From the NCBI RefSeq assembly GCF_000411255.1, contig NZ_KE150412.1, positions 549,609 through 613,608 of the forward strand: DNA of 64,000 nt. The letters are read 5' to 3'. The stretch comes from Paenibacillus sp. HGH0039 (GTDB lineage: Bacteria > Bacillota > Bacilli > Paenibacillales > NBRC-103111). The position numbers and the translations under genes were made by a program. The notes under the pieces were generated by a model. That model did no database searches, had not been told where the DNA came from, and saw only the letters and a program-made list of their open reading frames with translations. Below, in pieces: positions 1-8,173 of this stretch (positions are counted from its first letter, which is position 1; every line of letters begins with the position of its first letter).

Positions 1-2
1 GC

Positions 3-203
3 GGGATGACGCACACGGTATGGGCGCTTGCGGCTTGGGGCGCCATCGGCATGGAGCTGGAGAAACAGCTGAAGCTGGAAGGCATTATGATGGTCGCCGT
101 CGCGGGCTACTTCTCCCATCTGTTCGCGGATACCTTGACGCCAAGCGGTGTGAAATGGCTGTATCCGTTCTACAAAAAGTCTTTCAAAATCCCGTTTTTG
201 TAG
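3..203 (+). CDS. Metal-dependent hydrolase, YdjM/DUF457-like membrane protein (C-terminal part)
   Basis: The reading frame is already open at the left edge, so this is the 3' part of a gene that starts outside the window. The visible 66 residues begin with GMTHT and later show HLFADTLTPSGVKWLYPF. The conserved His-Asp pair followed by T-x-x-G-V-x-W-x-x-P is typical of the C-terminal half of the YdjM/DUF457 family of inner-membrane metal-dependent hydrolases. These are multi-spanning proteins of about 170 to 330 residues. The segment ends in KIPFL and a TAG stop. The substrate is not known for the family. The next gene starts 66 bp downstream on the same strand. Confidence 0.7.
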   Translation, partial: GMTHTVWALAAWGAIGMELEKQLKLEGIMMVAVAGYFSHLFADTLTPSGVKWLYPFYKKSFKIPFL

Positions 204-269
204 GTTTTGAAGGGCATCGTCCTCCATCGTCGTCTTATTAGGCAGATCACATAAGGACGGTGGAAGACA

Positions 270-935
270 TTGAATAAATCGCCAGATTTTACAGCATCGT
301 TTTTTTATTTGCTTGCTCTACTTCCCATGGGACTGTTCGGCTTTGTATATGCAGTCGTAGGGATCGCATTGTCAATCGGGCTTATGCCGATTTTTATCGG
401 ATTCCCGCTTCTTCTGTTTGTACTGCGGACGAATCGGAACCTAACGGATCTGGACGCCCGACTCGCCTCCCGGCTGCTCTGCTTGGAACCGCAGACCAAG
501 GCGGAAACGTCCGGCGGCACTCATCGGGGAGAACGGAAGTCCTTCTGGGCCCTGCTCGGCGCGGAGCTGGTCGACGCAAGATCGTTCAGCGCGCTGCTTT
601 GGCAGTTCATCCGGTTGCCTCTTGGCATTCTCGCTTTTGCGTTCGCGGTCTCGATTGCCTCGGTCGTCCTGGCTCTGCTGGTTTCTCCGATTGTGTACTG
701 GGTTCTTCTTCAGACCCTCCACATCGATATATTTCAGGATCAGCTGAACTTCTTCCTGATGAACGAACGGATCGATTCCATGCAGCTTTCCCTGATCCAT
801 ACGGGAATCGGCATCCTGGCCGCTCCTGTCGGCGTGATCGCTATCCGCAAACTGGCCCAGTTCATGGGCTCTATCGCCGTAGAGATGACCCGCATCGGGG
901 CGCCGGCGTATCATTCCGCTCCCCGGTTCCGATAG
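270..935 (+). CDS. Sensor-domain integral membrane protein (PF13796-like)
   Basis: A 221-residue protein starting at TTG, preceded by AAGGACGGTGG. It has four strongly hydrophobic stretches, roughly residues 10-30, 34-52, 115-140 and 170-195, separated by a polar loop at about 55-105. The arrangement resembles the 'putative sensor' domain that precedes DesK-type histidine kinases, but here it stands alone with no kinase or regulator attached. It ends just before a strong bidirectional terminator. The function cannot be named. A role in membrane sensing is a guess from the family only. Confidence 0.6.
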   Translation: MNKSPDFTASFFYLLALLPMGLFGFVYAVVGIALSIGLMPIFIGFPLLLFVLRTNRNLTDLDARLASRLLCLEPQTKAETSGGTHRGERKSFWALLGAELVDARSFSALLWQFIRLPLGILAFAFAVSIASVVLALLVSPIVYWVLLQTLHIDIFQDQLNFFLMNERIDSMQLSLIHTGIGILAAPVGVIAIRKLAQFMGSIAVEMTRIGAPAYHSAPRFR

Positions 936-938
936 TAT

Positions 939-976
939 AAAGAGCTGTCTCCCCCAGGGGAAGACAGCTCTTTTTT
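939..976. terminator. Bidirectional intrinsic terminator
   Basis: The 12-bp arms AAAGAGCTGTCT and AGACAGCTCTTT flank a C/G-rich tip. The hairpin is followed by T6 on the plus strand and preceded by an A-run that gives a T-run on the minus strand. It separates the convergent genes at 270-935 and 975-1232. Confidence 0.85.
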
Positions 977-1232
977 AGTACATTCTTTTCCGCTGTGGCT
1001 CCTTCGGGATTCTATCCCAAACGACAATAAGCAGAGTAGCCAGCGGCCCGATCAGCAGCGAAATGAAAAACCAGTTTAATCCGCTCCTGTTTTTCCCTTG
1101 GGCCAGACCCGCATTGATGAGCGCCAGTGTCAGCCAGCCGATCCCGTTTTCCCCGTTTACCTCCAAAGTCGCGTCCCTCCATTCCCCACATGTTTGACCC
1201 TCAGGAAATAATCGGAGAAATAAGCGATTCAT
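975..1232 (-). CDS. Small one-helix membrane protein, unknown function
   Basis: Up to 85 residues. The middle and C-terminal part (GIGWLTLALINAGLAQGKNR, then a hydrophobic helix FFISLLIGPLATLLIVVWD, then a basic tail) resembles small conserved 'GLNWFFISLLIGP' membrane proteins of unknown role. The start is uncertain because no good ribosome binding site lies before the first ATG, and the N-terminal 25 residues look less protein-like. It is 100 bp downstream of the phosphatase gene and could be the last gene of that unit or be separate. Confidence 0.45.
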   Translation of the reverse strand: MNRLFLRLFPEGQTCGEWRDATLEVNGENGIGWLTLALINAGLAQGKNRSGLNWFFISLLIGPLATLLIVVWDRIPKEPQRKRMY

Positions 1233-1334
1233 TTCCCGGGCAACCGCATAAAACGCTAAGATAAGCGTTCAGATGACATCCTTCTCCAAACCCTGTCCTT
1301 CCGCTTCAAAAATGCAATCCCCCACGCCGAAAAA

Positions 1335-1670
1335 TCATTCGTTTTCCGTGAGAGGAAAATAGTCCGATACCCGGGATTCCAGGAGTTCGATGAGCTCCTC
1401 GTCCATAAATCCGTACTCGTCCGGAATCTCTAGGCAAATCACCCGCTTATGCCTCACGATGGAGCCGAATTTGTCCTCGATTCTTCTTTTATGCTTCTTC
1501 TCCATGACGAAAATCACGTCCGCCCAGCCCACGTGACCTTCCGTCACCTTTATTCGCGCGTTCTGTTCCGTTCCGGCGGAACGGACCTGCCAATCTTTTA
1601 GCCCGTTAAACACTTTCTCGGCCGTTAAGCTTCGCCACCTGTTGCGGCTGCAAAGAAATAATAGTTTAAT
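1335..1670 (-). CDS. Low-molecular-weight protein tyrosine phosphatase-like protein, probable ATT start
   Basis: The frame encodes a 111-residue protein beginning I(M)KLLFLCSRNRWRS. It carries the C-x5-R-S phosphate loop (Cys7, Arg13) and a late IPDEYGFMD segment matching the acid loop of the small LMW-PTP subgroup. If one insists on ATG, GTG or TTG, the first start is the GTG at 1613, which would delete the catalytic loop. Between the upstream in-frame TGA (1703-1701) and Cys7 the only plausible start is ATT at 1670, placed six bases after GAGGGAGAGAGG. The ATT overlaps the stop of the upstream gene (CATTAA), which suggests translational coupling. Position 15 is Leu, where Pro is usual. The activity is probably phosphotyrosine or phosphoarginine hydrolysis, but the substrate is unknown. 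Confidence 0.7.
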   Translation of the reverse strand: MKLLFLCSRNRWRSLTAEKVFNGLKDWQVRSAGTEQNARIKVTEGHVGWADVIFVMEKKHKRRIEDKFGSIVRHKRVICLEIPDEYGFMDEELIELLESRVSDYFPLTENE

Positions 1671-2214
1671 GGTCTGCCTCTCTCCCTCGTAACGCGAAAT
1701 TCAGCAGGAGCCGGCCTTCGCAGATGTTACTTACCAGATTTAATGCCGAAATGCTGACAAACGCGAGTCCCCCGTAATCAAACAACTCGGCCCCCTTGTA
1801 TAACGAGAGGGTACGGTGAAGGCTGATGGGCTCCCGCCCCGGAAAGCGGAACTTATACTCGTTCTCCACCTGGGTCATTACGTTTTTAAAAACCTGTACG
1901 GACAAGTATAATTCGCCTTCCAGACGAATGAGAGCATATTCCTTACGACTTTCCGGATAAACGTCAAAATCCGCAGATTCTACCGCATATTCCGGCGAAT
2001 ATTTCATAATCAGGTGGAACTGGTCCGCCGTTATCGGCACTCCAAGCGCTCTCAGATACGCCCCCTGTTGAAAATCCACAAGCTTAGATATGGACATAAG
2101 CATAAAACCGCCAACCAGACATATTAACGCTGCCGACAGATTGCCTGCCGAAAAAGTAAAAAACGTTCCGAACACGAGCAGAAACAAGCCTGTGATGTTT
2201 TGAATGGTCGTCAC
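1666..2214 (-). CDS. Two-helix membrane protein, unknown function
   Basis: A 182-residue protein with a GTG start spaced after AAAGGAAG. Two adjacent transmembrane helices (about residues 7-27 and 29-45) are followed by a soluble domain of about 120 residues and a weakly hydrophobic stretch near 145-165. I do not recognise the soluble domain. It lies 13 bp after tmrB, and its stop codon overlaps the start of the phosphatase gene, so the three genes form one operon. Confidence 0.65.
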   Translation of the reverse strand: MTTIQNITGLFLLVFGTFFTFSAGNLSAALICLVGGFMLMSISKLVDFQQGAYLRALGVPITADQFHLIMKYSPEYAVESADFDVYPESRKEYALIRLEGELYLSVQVFKNVMTQVENEYKFRFPGREPISLHRTLSLYKGAELFDYGGLAFVSISALNLVSNICEGRLLLNFALRGREADH

Positions 2215-2227
2215 GGCGACTTCCTTT

Positions 2228-2827
2228 CTAGAACCGGATTTGTTTGAGCTGGGTCAGCAGGCGGTCGGCCTGTTTCCGGATTGTGCTCCTGTTGTCGGGG
2301 AGAAGCTGTATCCCGGCAATGGCGGCGATTTCCTCGCTTACTTCACCGATCGTCAAAAAATCCGTATCTATGTGATGTTTGAAAACTTCCTGCGAGAGTC
2401 CCTCCCTGCAGCGGTCAATCTGACGGGCCGCCCACGAATTCGCGCCTTCTCCTCTCGATCTTAATCGTGTGAGCAGCGTTTCCTTGGATGCGCAGAGGGC
2501 GAAATGGTGAACCGTCCTGTTATCCCGGCGCAGCCTTCCCACGATCTCGTCGAAATAAACCGGGTTGACGAGCGTCATCGGAACGAGGATAACGCCGTCA
2601 AATTTGCCGCTTATGTAGTTCAGCATGCCGTAATTGCTTTCCCGCCACATCGGATAATCTTGAAAATCATCCAGCGCCGTGGAAGAAGGCACATTTTTGC
2701 GTATAAAATATCCCGCGTTTTCGGGATCGTATAAAAACGAGCCGGGTATCCGCCGGTGCAGTTCGTATGTCGTTTGGGACTTACCGGAGCCAAAAGCGCC
2801 GTTCACCCATATAATCATGGAAGTCAC
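2228..2827 (-). CDS. tmrB: TmrB-like P-loop ATP-binding protein (tunicamycin resistance family)
   Basis: A 199-residue protein very like Bacillus subtilis TmrB as I recall it. The Walker A motif GAFGSGKS is at residues 10-17. Other shared blocks are YDPENAG, DDFQDYP, ILVPMTLVNPVYF, HHFALCASKETLL and NSWAAKQ/NSWAARQIDRC. In B. subtilis TmrB is a membrane-associated ATP-binding protein that confers tunicamycin resistance. The start taken is GTG at 2827 after AGGAAAG. The ATG at 2818 is the alternative. It is the first gene of a three-gene unit. Confidence 0.88.
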   Translation of the reverse strand: MTSMIIWVNGAFGSGKSQTTYELHRRIPGSFLYDPENAGYFIRKNVPSSTALDDFQDYPMWRESNYGMLNYISGKFDGVILVPMTLVNPVYFDEIVGRLRRDNRTVHHFALCASKETLLTRLRSRGEGANSWAARQIDRCREGLSQEVFKHHIDTDFLTIGEVSEEIAAIAGIQLLPDNRSTIRKQADRLLTQLKQIRF

Positions 2828-2856
2828 TCGCTTTCCTGAAATGTGCGGAGACCGCT

Positions 2857-3639
2857 CTAGCTCTCCAGAGTCAACACGGCCACCGAGTATTTATGCGGAA
2901 TAGGCAACACCGCCGCGTCAAAGTCGGACAGATTCCGCAGCAGTTCGCCGCTCACCTTCATGCGGAGTTCATTGGATTCGTTGGCCAGCCAGGAAACCGA
3001 CCTGATTTTGCCGCACCAGTCTTCGTGGGTATAGGCAAGCGTATAAGCCTGTTCCCATTCGTGCCTGAGACGGAATCCGTGCCGCTCCCACTCCTCAAAC
3101 CAATTTACGGGAAAGCCGCTTCTTCTTTCCCTGACTTCCGCGTTCGAGCCTGCCGGCTTCAGGACGATTCCGTTTTCTTTCAAAATGCGGAACGTGAGCC
3201 GAACAGCCTCCGATGTGGATTCAAATACGGAATTGATCACGATGAGGCTGCCCCCGGGCATCAGATGCCGCCGGATATTTCCCAGCGTTCGACCGCGATC
3301 GAACCAGTGCCAGGCCCGGACGGCCGTCACGAACGAGTACGTTCCAGGCAGCCGGAATTCCTCGGCGGCGGCCTGTACGTACGGAATCGGTTCCATGCCG
3401 GCCTGACGAGTTTGCGCGACAGCCGCTTCGATCAGCTCGGCCGAAGGCTCGATCCCCGTAACTTCAGCCCCGCGCTCCGCAAGAGCTCTGGTGAAAATAC
3501 CGGTGCCGGCGCCGAGATCCAGTCCCTTCCTGCCCCCAAAATCCGTCCCGCGCGCTTTCAGCTGACGAAACAGCAGATCGGGAAGGGCATCCCGGTATTT
3601 CGCGTAGTCGCCGGATACTTTTCCGAAATCAGTTGTCAT
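2857..3639 (-). CDS. Class I SAM-dependent methyltransferase
   Basis: A 260-residue protein with ATG after AGAGGTGAAAGATC. Motif I is GLDLGAGTGIFTRAL (about residues 39-53), followed by the acidic GIEPSAELI and a hydrophobic AVRAWHWFDR segment in place of the usual post-I/II motifs. The pattern WHWFD is typical of the methyltransferase type 11 proteins near Bacillus YcgJ/YdaC-like sets. The C-terminal half contains an HTLAYTHEDWCGK-like region that probably shapes the substrate pocket. The substrate is unknown. It is 29 bp upstream of tmrB on the same strand and may be co-transcribed. Confidence 0.85.
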   Translation of the reverse strand: MTTDFGKVSGDYAKYRDALPDLLFRQLKARGTDFGGRKGLDLGAGTGIFTRALAERGAEVTGIEPSAELIEAAVAQTRQAGMEPIPYVQAAAEEFRLPGTYSFVTAVRAWHWFDRGRTLGNIRRHLMPGGSLIVINSVFESTSEAVRLTFRILKENGIVLKPAGSNAEVRERRSGFPVNWFEEWERHGFRLRHEWEQAYTLAYTHEDWCGKIRSVSWLANESNELRMKVSGELLRNLSDFDAAVLPIPHKYSVAVLTLES

Positions 3640-3730
3640 GATCTTTCACCTCTGCTATCTACCTTACAGGCAAAAACACACGATGTAAAAATCATCCTTT
3701 TAATCGGTGAGATAACAAAAAGTTTTCTCC

Positions 3731-4153
3731 CTACTCGTACTCGGCCATCCCTACGAATACAAGACGGTCCGCTCCGGACGCGGCACTTTTTCCCCGGTTT
3801 TTTAAGGGGTAGCCGAAATTGAATAGGAGCACCACCGTATTCCAGGCGGTTCCCTCCGGAAGTCCTTGCGCCTCGAACTCAGGAATGATCTTTTCATCGT
3901 ACGAACATCCTGCCAGCAGCTCAGCTAACGAAGAGGTTTCTTCCAGGGCCAGATAGGCTTCGAAAAAATCTTCGTCGAACCAGTCGATTCCGAAGTCGGC
4001 GCAAAATGCCGGCAATACGCTTTCTCCGTCTTCATCATACGTAAATTCGGTATACTGCCTGAGGCCTTCATCCTCGCTGAACTGTCCCACCCACAAGGAA
4101 ACAAAGCCGGGGCGTTCCCCGGTAAGCTCCTTTTCTTCCTCAGCGTTTGGCAT
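3731..4153 (-). CDS. Imm22-like immunity protein, orphan
   Basis: A 140-residue acidic protein with a strong AGGAGG site before the ATG. The pattern GFVSLWVGQF at the N-terminus, then TYDEDGESVLPAFCADFGI, then a DEDFFEAYL segment matches the Imm22 family of polymorphic-toxin immunity proteins as I recall it. In that family the protein neutralises a nuclease-type toxin domain in the cytoplasm. No toxin, YeeF/LXG or WXG protein lies nearby, so here it is an orphan. Neighbours are a methyltransferase and a flavoprotein. Confidence 0.7.
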   Translation of the reverse strand: MPNAEEEKELTGERPGFVSLWVGQFSEDEGLRQYTEFTYDEDGESVLPAFCADFGIDWFDEDFFEAYLALEETSSLAELLAGCSYDEKIIPEFEAQGLPEGTAWNTVVLLFNFGYPLKNRGKSAASGADRLVFVGMAEYE

Positions 4154-4192
4154 TAAACCGGCCTCCTATATACGTAAATTATGCTGACAGCC

Positions 4193-4816
4193 TCAATACA
4201 TTCTCTTCTCATAGCTGTCCTTCAACCCTATGGAAACCTCATCCGCCGTAATGTCCGGACGATTGGCGTGAGCGGCAATCATTACCGGCACGGAGGGCAG
4301 CGCCGCAGGCCAGGTCTTCATGTCCCACAGTTCGGACCGTTTAAACGCTTTCGCACAGTGGAGAAAAACCTCTTCCACCTCGACCCCGATCGCCAGCTTC
4401 GGAATCTTACCGTGCGCCTCAAGCGGAGCGAGCAGACCGGGATCTCTCGTCAGGCACGCTTTTCCGTTGATCCGCAAGGTTTCTTCCAGGCCCGGTATAA
4501 TGAAAACAAGTCCGATATGCGGATTCTCCAGGATATTCCGGTATGTATTCATGCGCCGGTTGCCCGGCCTTTCGGGGATAATCAGATGATGATCGTCCAG
4601 CACCTTCACGAAACCGGGCGCATCGCCTCTCGGCGAAACGTCGCAATTTCCCCGGAGATCGGCCGTTGACGCAAACAGGATAGGCGACAGCCCGATAAAC
4701 TCCCGGCAGTGCCGCTCCATATAAGTGATTTTCATCGCTTCCACGATTTTGTTGGGGTACCCCAGCATCTCCCGCAATTCCGCTTCGGCTTCGATCCGGT
4801 CCTCAAAATAGTCCAT
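4193..4816 (-). CDS. Pyridoxamine 5'-phosphate oxidase family FMN-binding protein
   Basis: A 207-residue protein with ATG after AAAGGAGGTTGG. The central part has the split-barrel signature: DVSPRGDAPGFVKVLDD, then LIIPERPGNRRMNTYRNI, then NPHIGLVFIIPG. This is the MSMEG_1061-type PNPOx-like subgroup. These are usually FMN- or F420-binding oxidoreductases of unknown substrate, and this is unlikely to be the true PdxH because the PLP-specific C-terminus is absent. It lies 39 bp upstream of the Imm22 gene on the same strand. Confidence 0.8.
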   Translation of the reverse strand: MDYFEDRIEAEAELREMLGYPNKIVEAMKITYMERHCREFIGLSPILFASTADLRGNCDVSPRGDAPGFVKVLDDHHLIIPERPGNRRMNTYRNILENPHIGLVFIIPGLEETLRINGKACLTRDPGLLAPLEAHGKIPKLAIGVEVEEVFLHCAKAFKRSELWDMKTWPAALPSVPVMIAAHANRPDITADEVSIGLKDSYEKRMY

Positions 4817-4905
4817 CTATCCAACCTCCTTTCATTGGAACAATTTTACTTTATTTTTGATTATATCGGATTTTGTATCCCGCTTGCATCTTTTCGGGTT
4901 AAACG

Positions 4906-4942
4906 AAAAAAAGCCGGTAATCTGCCCAAGCAGATTCCGGCC
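4906..4942 (-). terminator. Intrinsic terminator of the erythromycin-esterase-like gene
   Basis: Arms GCCGGtAATCTGC and GCAGATTcCGGC pair around CCAA. On the minus strand the hairpin is followed by T7. It lies 22 bp after the stop of the gene at 4964-6400. Confidence 0.8.
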
Positions 4943-4963
4943 GTTCAATTTGGGAGGGTAGTG

Positions 4964-6400
4964 CTACTGCGAACCCCCTTTACCGCGTATGTAAGACGGC
5001 GCATGGACCGTGTCAATAAGCAGCAGCCCGTCAAACTGGTCGCGTGGAATGAAGCTTTCCTGCATCAATCCCCAATCGAGTGAAAGACGGGGTTCGAACA
5101 TCCAGGAAGTTCCGGGCTTGTCTTTGCGGTATTTGATGTCTACAAACGTATAAGGGTGCCCGTGCTGCTTCAAAATGTCTTCGAGCGAGCCCCGTTCCGG
5201 CTTAACGATGGGATAGCTCTGCCCCATATTGTTGGCGGCTTCGCCTTGATACGCATACAGGCCGATCACGTAGCTCTGCTTCTTTAAGCGGGCCGGCATG
5301 CTCTCGCCCATAAGGCTCAGACCCGAGTAGGCCGAATTTAAAACCGCCGAGTTTTTCTTCCGGATATGTACGTTGTGTCCCCAGACAATGATTTTCTTGT
5401 CCGGATAAATTTGTTCGGCAAGCCAGGTCAGATTAGCGGCCATCATCTCGTCACGCATCCTAACGGTTTCCTGGAAGGGGACGATATCGTTCTTCTTGAG
5501 CGCAAGGTTGCTTCGGATATTCGCTTCGGTATACGTTTGGATGACCTGGATGCGGTTATCCAGGACGCGCAGCGTCATCTCGATCAAGTGCGGATTGCGG
5601 GGATAGTCCGCTTTCAGCTTGTCGGCGTTCTCTTTCACAAACGTTTTCATGCTCGCATATGTTTCCAGCAGACGCGGTTTCGCTTTGGCGTATCCCGCTT
5701 CGTCTTCACTGAAGCTCCAATCGCCCAGCTCCTGCTCCGCATCCGCGAACGCTCCGGCCAGTTTGGCGTCTCTGGACCCGATCCAGTCCCGGACGAACTC
5801 CGAATACGGGGACTGAATTTGCATATCGAATCCGCCTAGGATCAAAGGTTTGTCCGTTTCGAGCGTCTGCTTGATATAGTCGAATAGAGGCAGCGTCTCC
5901 TTAGACCACCACACTCCGAAAATGGCTTCTTTCATCATTTGTTCCGGGGTCGAATCAGTGCTTTTGGCAAGAGCGGCGGACGCATTTCCAAGTCCCGATT
6001 CGAAAGCGATGACATCGTAACCGAGCTCCTGGTGCAGGTATTGAATGAGGCGGACTTTCGAAGAACTGTATTCCGCTGCCCCATGTGTGTTTTCACCGAG
6101 GTAGACCAATTTTTTGTCGATCAGCAGCGGTTTCAGAAATTCCAGATCCTTGAACCGGTCTTTCTCTATGACGCCTTTCGCGCTTGCTTCAGGCTGGATG
6201 CGGTCCAGGGCATAAGCATGGCTTTGAATCCAGTTCGCCCAGTTTCGGCCGTATTGCTGCGTTGTGCTGACTGCAGGCGGCTTGCTGTCCGCAGCGGTAT
6301 CGGCGGCGGCCATTCCCGCAGCGGGAAAAGCGCAGACGGCGGCTATTGTCAAGGCGATAGTCGTTTTGATCGTTTTTAGTTTCAGATGATGTGAATGCAA
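4964..6400 (-). CDS. Secreted erythromycin esterase-like (EreA/SuccinoglycanBP) protein
   Basis: A 478-residue protein. It starts at TTG after GGGGGAATTTCTT and carries a signal peptide (KTIKTTIALTIAAVCAF, probable cleavage near GMAAA). The mature part has the erythromycin esterase family motifs LVYLGENTHGAAEYSSSKVR, then VIAFESG, a GFDMQ segment, and later WGHNVHIRK. The E-x-T-H-G, E-S-G and H-N-x-H blocks hold the putative metal or catalytic residues. Many members of this family are not macrolide esterases, and export of this one argues against cytoplasmic drug inactivation. A role in hydrolysing an extracellular ester is possible. It is a single-gene unit ending at a terminator. Confidence 0.8.
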   Translation of the reverse strand: MHSHHLKLKTIKTTIALTIAAVCAFPAAGMAAADTAADSKPPAVSTTQQYGRNWANWIQSHAYALDRIQPEASAKGVIEKDRFKDLEFLKPLLIDKKLVYLGENTHGAAEYSSSKVRLIQYLHQELGYDVIAFESGLGNASAALAKSTDSTPEQMMKEAIFGVWWSKETLPLFDYIKQTLETDKPLILGGFDMQIQSPYSEFVRDWIGSRDAKLAGAFADAEQELGDWSFSEDEAGYAKAKPRLLETYASMKTFVKENADKLKADYPRNPHLIEMTLRVLDNRIQVIQTYTEANIRSNLALKKNDIVPFQETVRMRDEMMAANLTWLAEQIYPDKKIIVWGHNVHIRKKNSAVLNSAYSGLSLMGESMPARLKKQSYVIGLYAYQGEAANNMGQSYPIVKPERGSLEDILKQHGHPYTFVDIKYRKDKPGTSWMFEPRLSLDWGLMQESFIPRDQFDGLLLIDTVHAPSYIRGKGGSQ

Positions 6401-6530
6401 AAGAAATTCCCCCTAGTAAGTAAGCCGGTAAGTAAAAGCGTCATAACGAAGATGACCACTTTTATGCTAAACCTTGCCATTTAAAAGGAGGAAGGGTTTT
6501 GTTTAAATTTCGTTTAAATTTCGGAAACGA

Positions 6531-7967
6531 TCAGACGGATTTTTCTCGCGGGGCGCTGCCGCTTATGAGCGCTTCTCCCCTGCCTCGCTTTACCGCAACG
6601 AATACGACGATACACTCGGCCAGCGTTCCGACTGACTGGGCAAACGCACCGATTGCCCCGTTCCAGCCCGGCGTTATCACAATCAGCAGAACAAGCGAGA
6701 CGAGCATCACGGTAACGTTGGCCGATTGCGAATAGACCATTGTCCTCGTTTCCCGGCGCAGCATAAGAATCCCGTTGCCGTAATCGAGCCAGGGAAACAC
6801 AAGTGTGAGAATCATAAACACGCGCAGCGTTTTGATCACTTCCTCCATCAGCCGGTCGCCGACACCGATGACTTCGTTCAGAAACCAGGGCCCGGCATCC
6901 GTATAAGCGAGCAGCCCGATCAGAACGGACGGAATTAAACTGATGACCAGCACGAAACGCTTCACGCGTCCCGGATGAATCCGGTAGAAATTCAGCACGA
7001 TCTGATGAATATACGAAAAAAAGCTTTGGACGAGCTGCGTCAAATTGGAGGCGACCGCGAACGCCGCGATAGCGATAACCGCATCTCCCGCCTTGCCGAG
7101 TAAAGCGTTTAGCGAAGGTCCGATCACGACCGCAATAAACGACGAGAAGAGGAGCGGCTTGTAAAAGCGGAAAACATCGCCCGTTTTTTCAACGGTATGC
7201 TCCGGATTCTTCTCCGGTATTTTGTGCTTGAGCAGCGCACTGCCCTCCCACACCGCAACGGCGCTCTCGATCACCATGCCGACGAGGAAAATGATCGCGC
7301 CCACGCTGCTTCCGGTAACTCCGTGTACCCGTATGTAATACTGCGCGACGAGATACATGCCGAAAAGACGGACGACCATCCCGATCGTGAGCCAGAACGT
7401 TCTTTTGTTATAAATAATCAAGCCGTGATAAAGGCATCTCAGCCCGGAAAACAGGCTGACGAACATGAGAATCCGGTAAACGTTCAGAACGTTTTCGAGC
7501 TGTGCGCCGCCGATTCCGAAAACGGCGCCCATCAGCCATTTTCCGGGCGGTAAATAAGACAAGATCAGTCCGGCCGCCATAATGGACGCGAATACGTAAA
7601 ACGCGACCCGCCGCATGGCGCGAAACGAGACCCGGTCGCGGACAAGCGCGGAACACGTCTGCCTGAGCAGCACGGCCGGCTTCTCCGTTATCCCCAGAAG
7701 GCTCATCGCAATGGCATATCCCGCGATAACATGTTCGGGATCGGGCGCCCGGGCAAGCGTACTGTTAATGATCGAATGGGACATCGTGACCAGACTGGCC
7801 GCTATGCCGAGCGGTACAAAGAAGACAAGCAGTTTCCAGAAGGTAACCGCTTCATGAGCCGGGGACGCATACTCATCTCCCCGGTCTGAGCCGGCGGAAA
7901 TTCCGGCCGGTTCGGCTTTCTTGAGACTTCCGGTTTCCTGTAAATCATCGGGTTCATCATCTGACAT
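6531..7967 (-). CDS. Polytopic MATE/ANKH-like transporter
   Basis: A 478-residue protein from the ATG at 7967, which follows GAGGAGCAGCGCT. An upstream in-frame ATG exists but has no site. After a 50-residue polar N-terminus, about twelve hydrophobic helices follow (PLGIAASLVTMSHSIINS is the first). The organisation in two six-helix halves with an S-x-x-N motif resembles multidrug/oligosaccharide flippases, especially bacterial homologues of the ANKH/progressive-ankylosis protein. The substrate is not predictable. It stands alone, with a candidate promoter about 100 bp upstream. Confidence 0.7.
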   Translation of the reverse strand: MSDDEPDDLQETGSLKKAEPAGISAGSDRGDEYASPAHEAVTFWKLLVFFVPLGIAASLVTMSHSIINSTLARAPDPEHVIAGYAIAMSLLGITEKPAVLLRQTCSALVRDRVSFRAMRRVAFYVFASIMAAGLILSYLPPGKWLMGAVFGIGGAQLENVLNVYRILMFVSLFSGLRCLYHGLIIYNKRTFWLTIGMVVRLFGMYLVAQYYIRVHGVTGSSVGAIIFLVGMVIESAVAVWEGSALLKHKIPEKNPEHTVEKTGDVFRFYKPLLFSSFIAVVIGPSLNALLGKAGDAVIAIAAFAVASNLTQLVQSFFSYIHQIVLNFYRIHPGRVKRFVLVISLIPSVLIGLLAYTDAGPWFLNEVIGVGDRLMEEVIKTLRVFMILTLVFPWLDYGNGILMLRRETRTMVYSQSANVTVMLVSLVLLIVITPGWNGAIGAFAQSVGTLAECIVVFVAVKRGRGEALISGSAPREKSV

Positions 7968-8061
7968 AGCGCTGCTCCTCACTCACGAAGTTTGGACTAG
8001 AGATCAAGCGTAAGGCACAAAGTTACTTCGATTGTAGCACAAATAAACGCCCATCCCCCCG

Positions 8062-8091
8062 ATATAGTTATAACTTCGTAAAAAGTGACAA
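8062..8091 (-). promoter_or_regulatory. Candidate sigma-A promoter for the MATE/ANKH-like gene
   Basis: On the minus strand TTGTCA (8091-8086) is separated by 18 bp from CTATAT (8067-8062). It lies about 95 bp before the start at 7967, in the only AT-rich stretch of the gap. The match is moderate. Confidence 0.35.
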
Positions 8092-8134
8092 GTATTTCTT
8101 ATTGAAAAACAACCTCAATCCCTTATAAACACAC

Positions 8135-8158
8135 AAAAAAACCGCAGAAGCTGCGGTT
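8135..8158 (-). terminator. Intrinsic terminator of the type III PKS operon
   Basis: ACCGCAG / CTGCGGT arms around AAG, followed on the minus strand by T7. It lies 16 bp after the MMPL stop codon and closes the four-gene operon. Confidence 0.8.
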
Positions 8159-8173
8159 TCGTCCTTTTTATTT

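Noticed and set aside
2893-3822. 309-codon plus-strand frame opposite the methyltransferase
   Set aside because: Antisense to a protein with methyltransferase motifs and no start signal.
4964-6400. Macrolide resistance gene
   Set aside because: The family match is to erythromycin esterases, but it is exported and most family members are not macrolide esterases, so a resistance claim is not supported.
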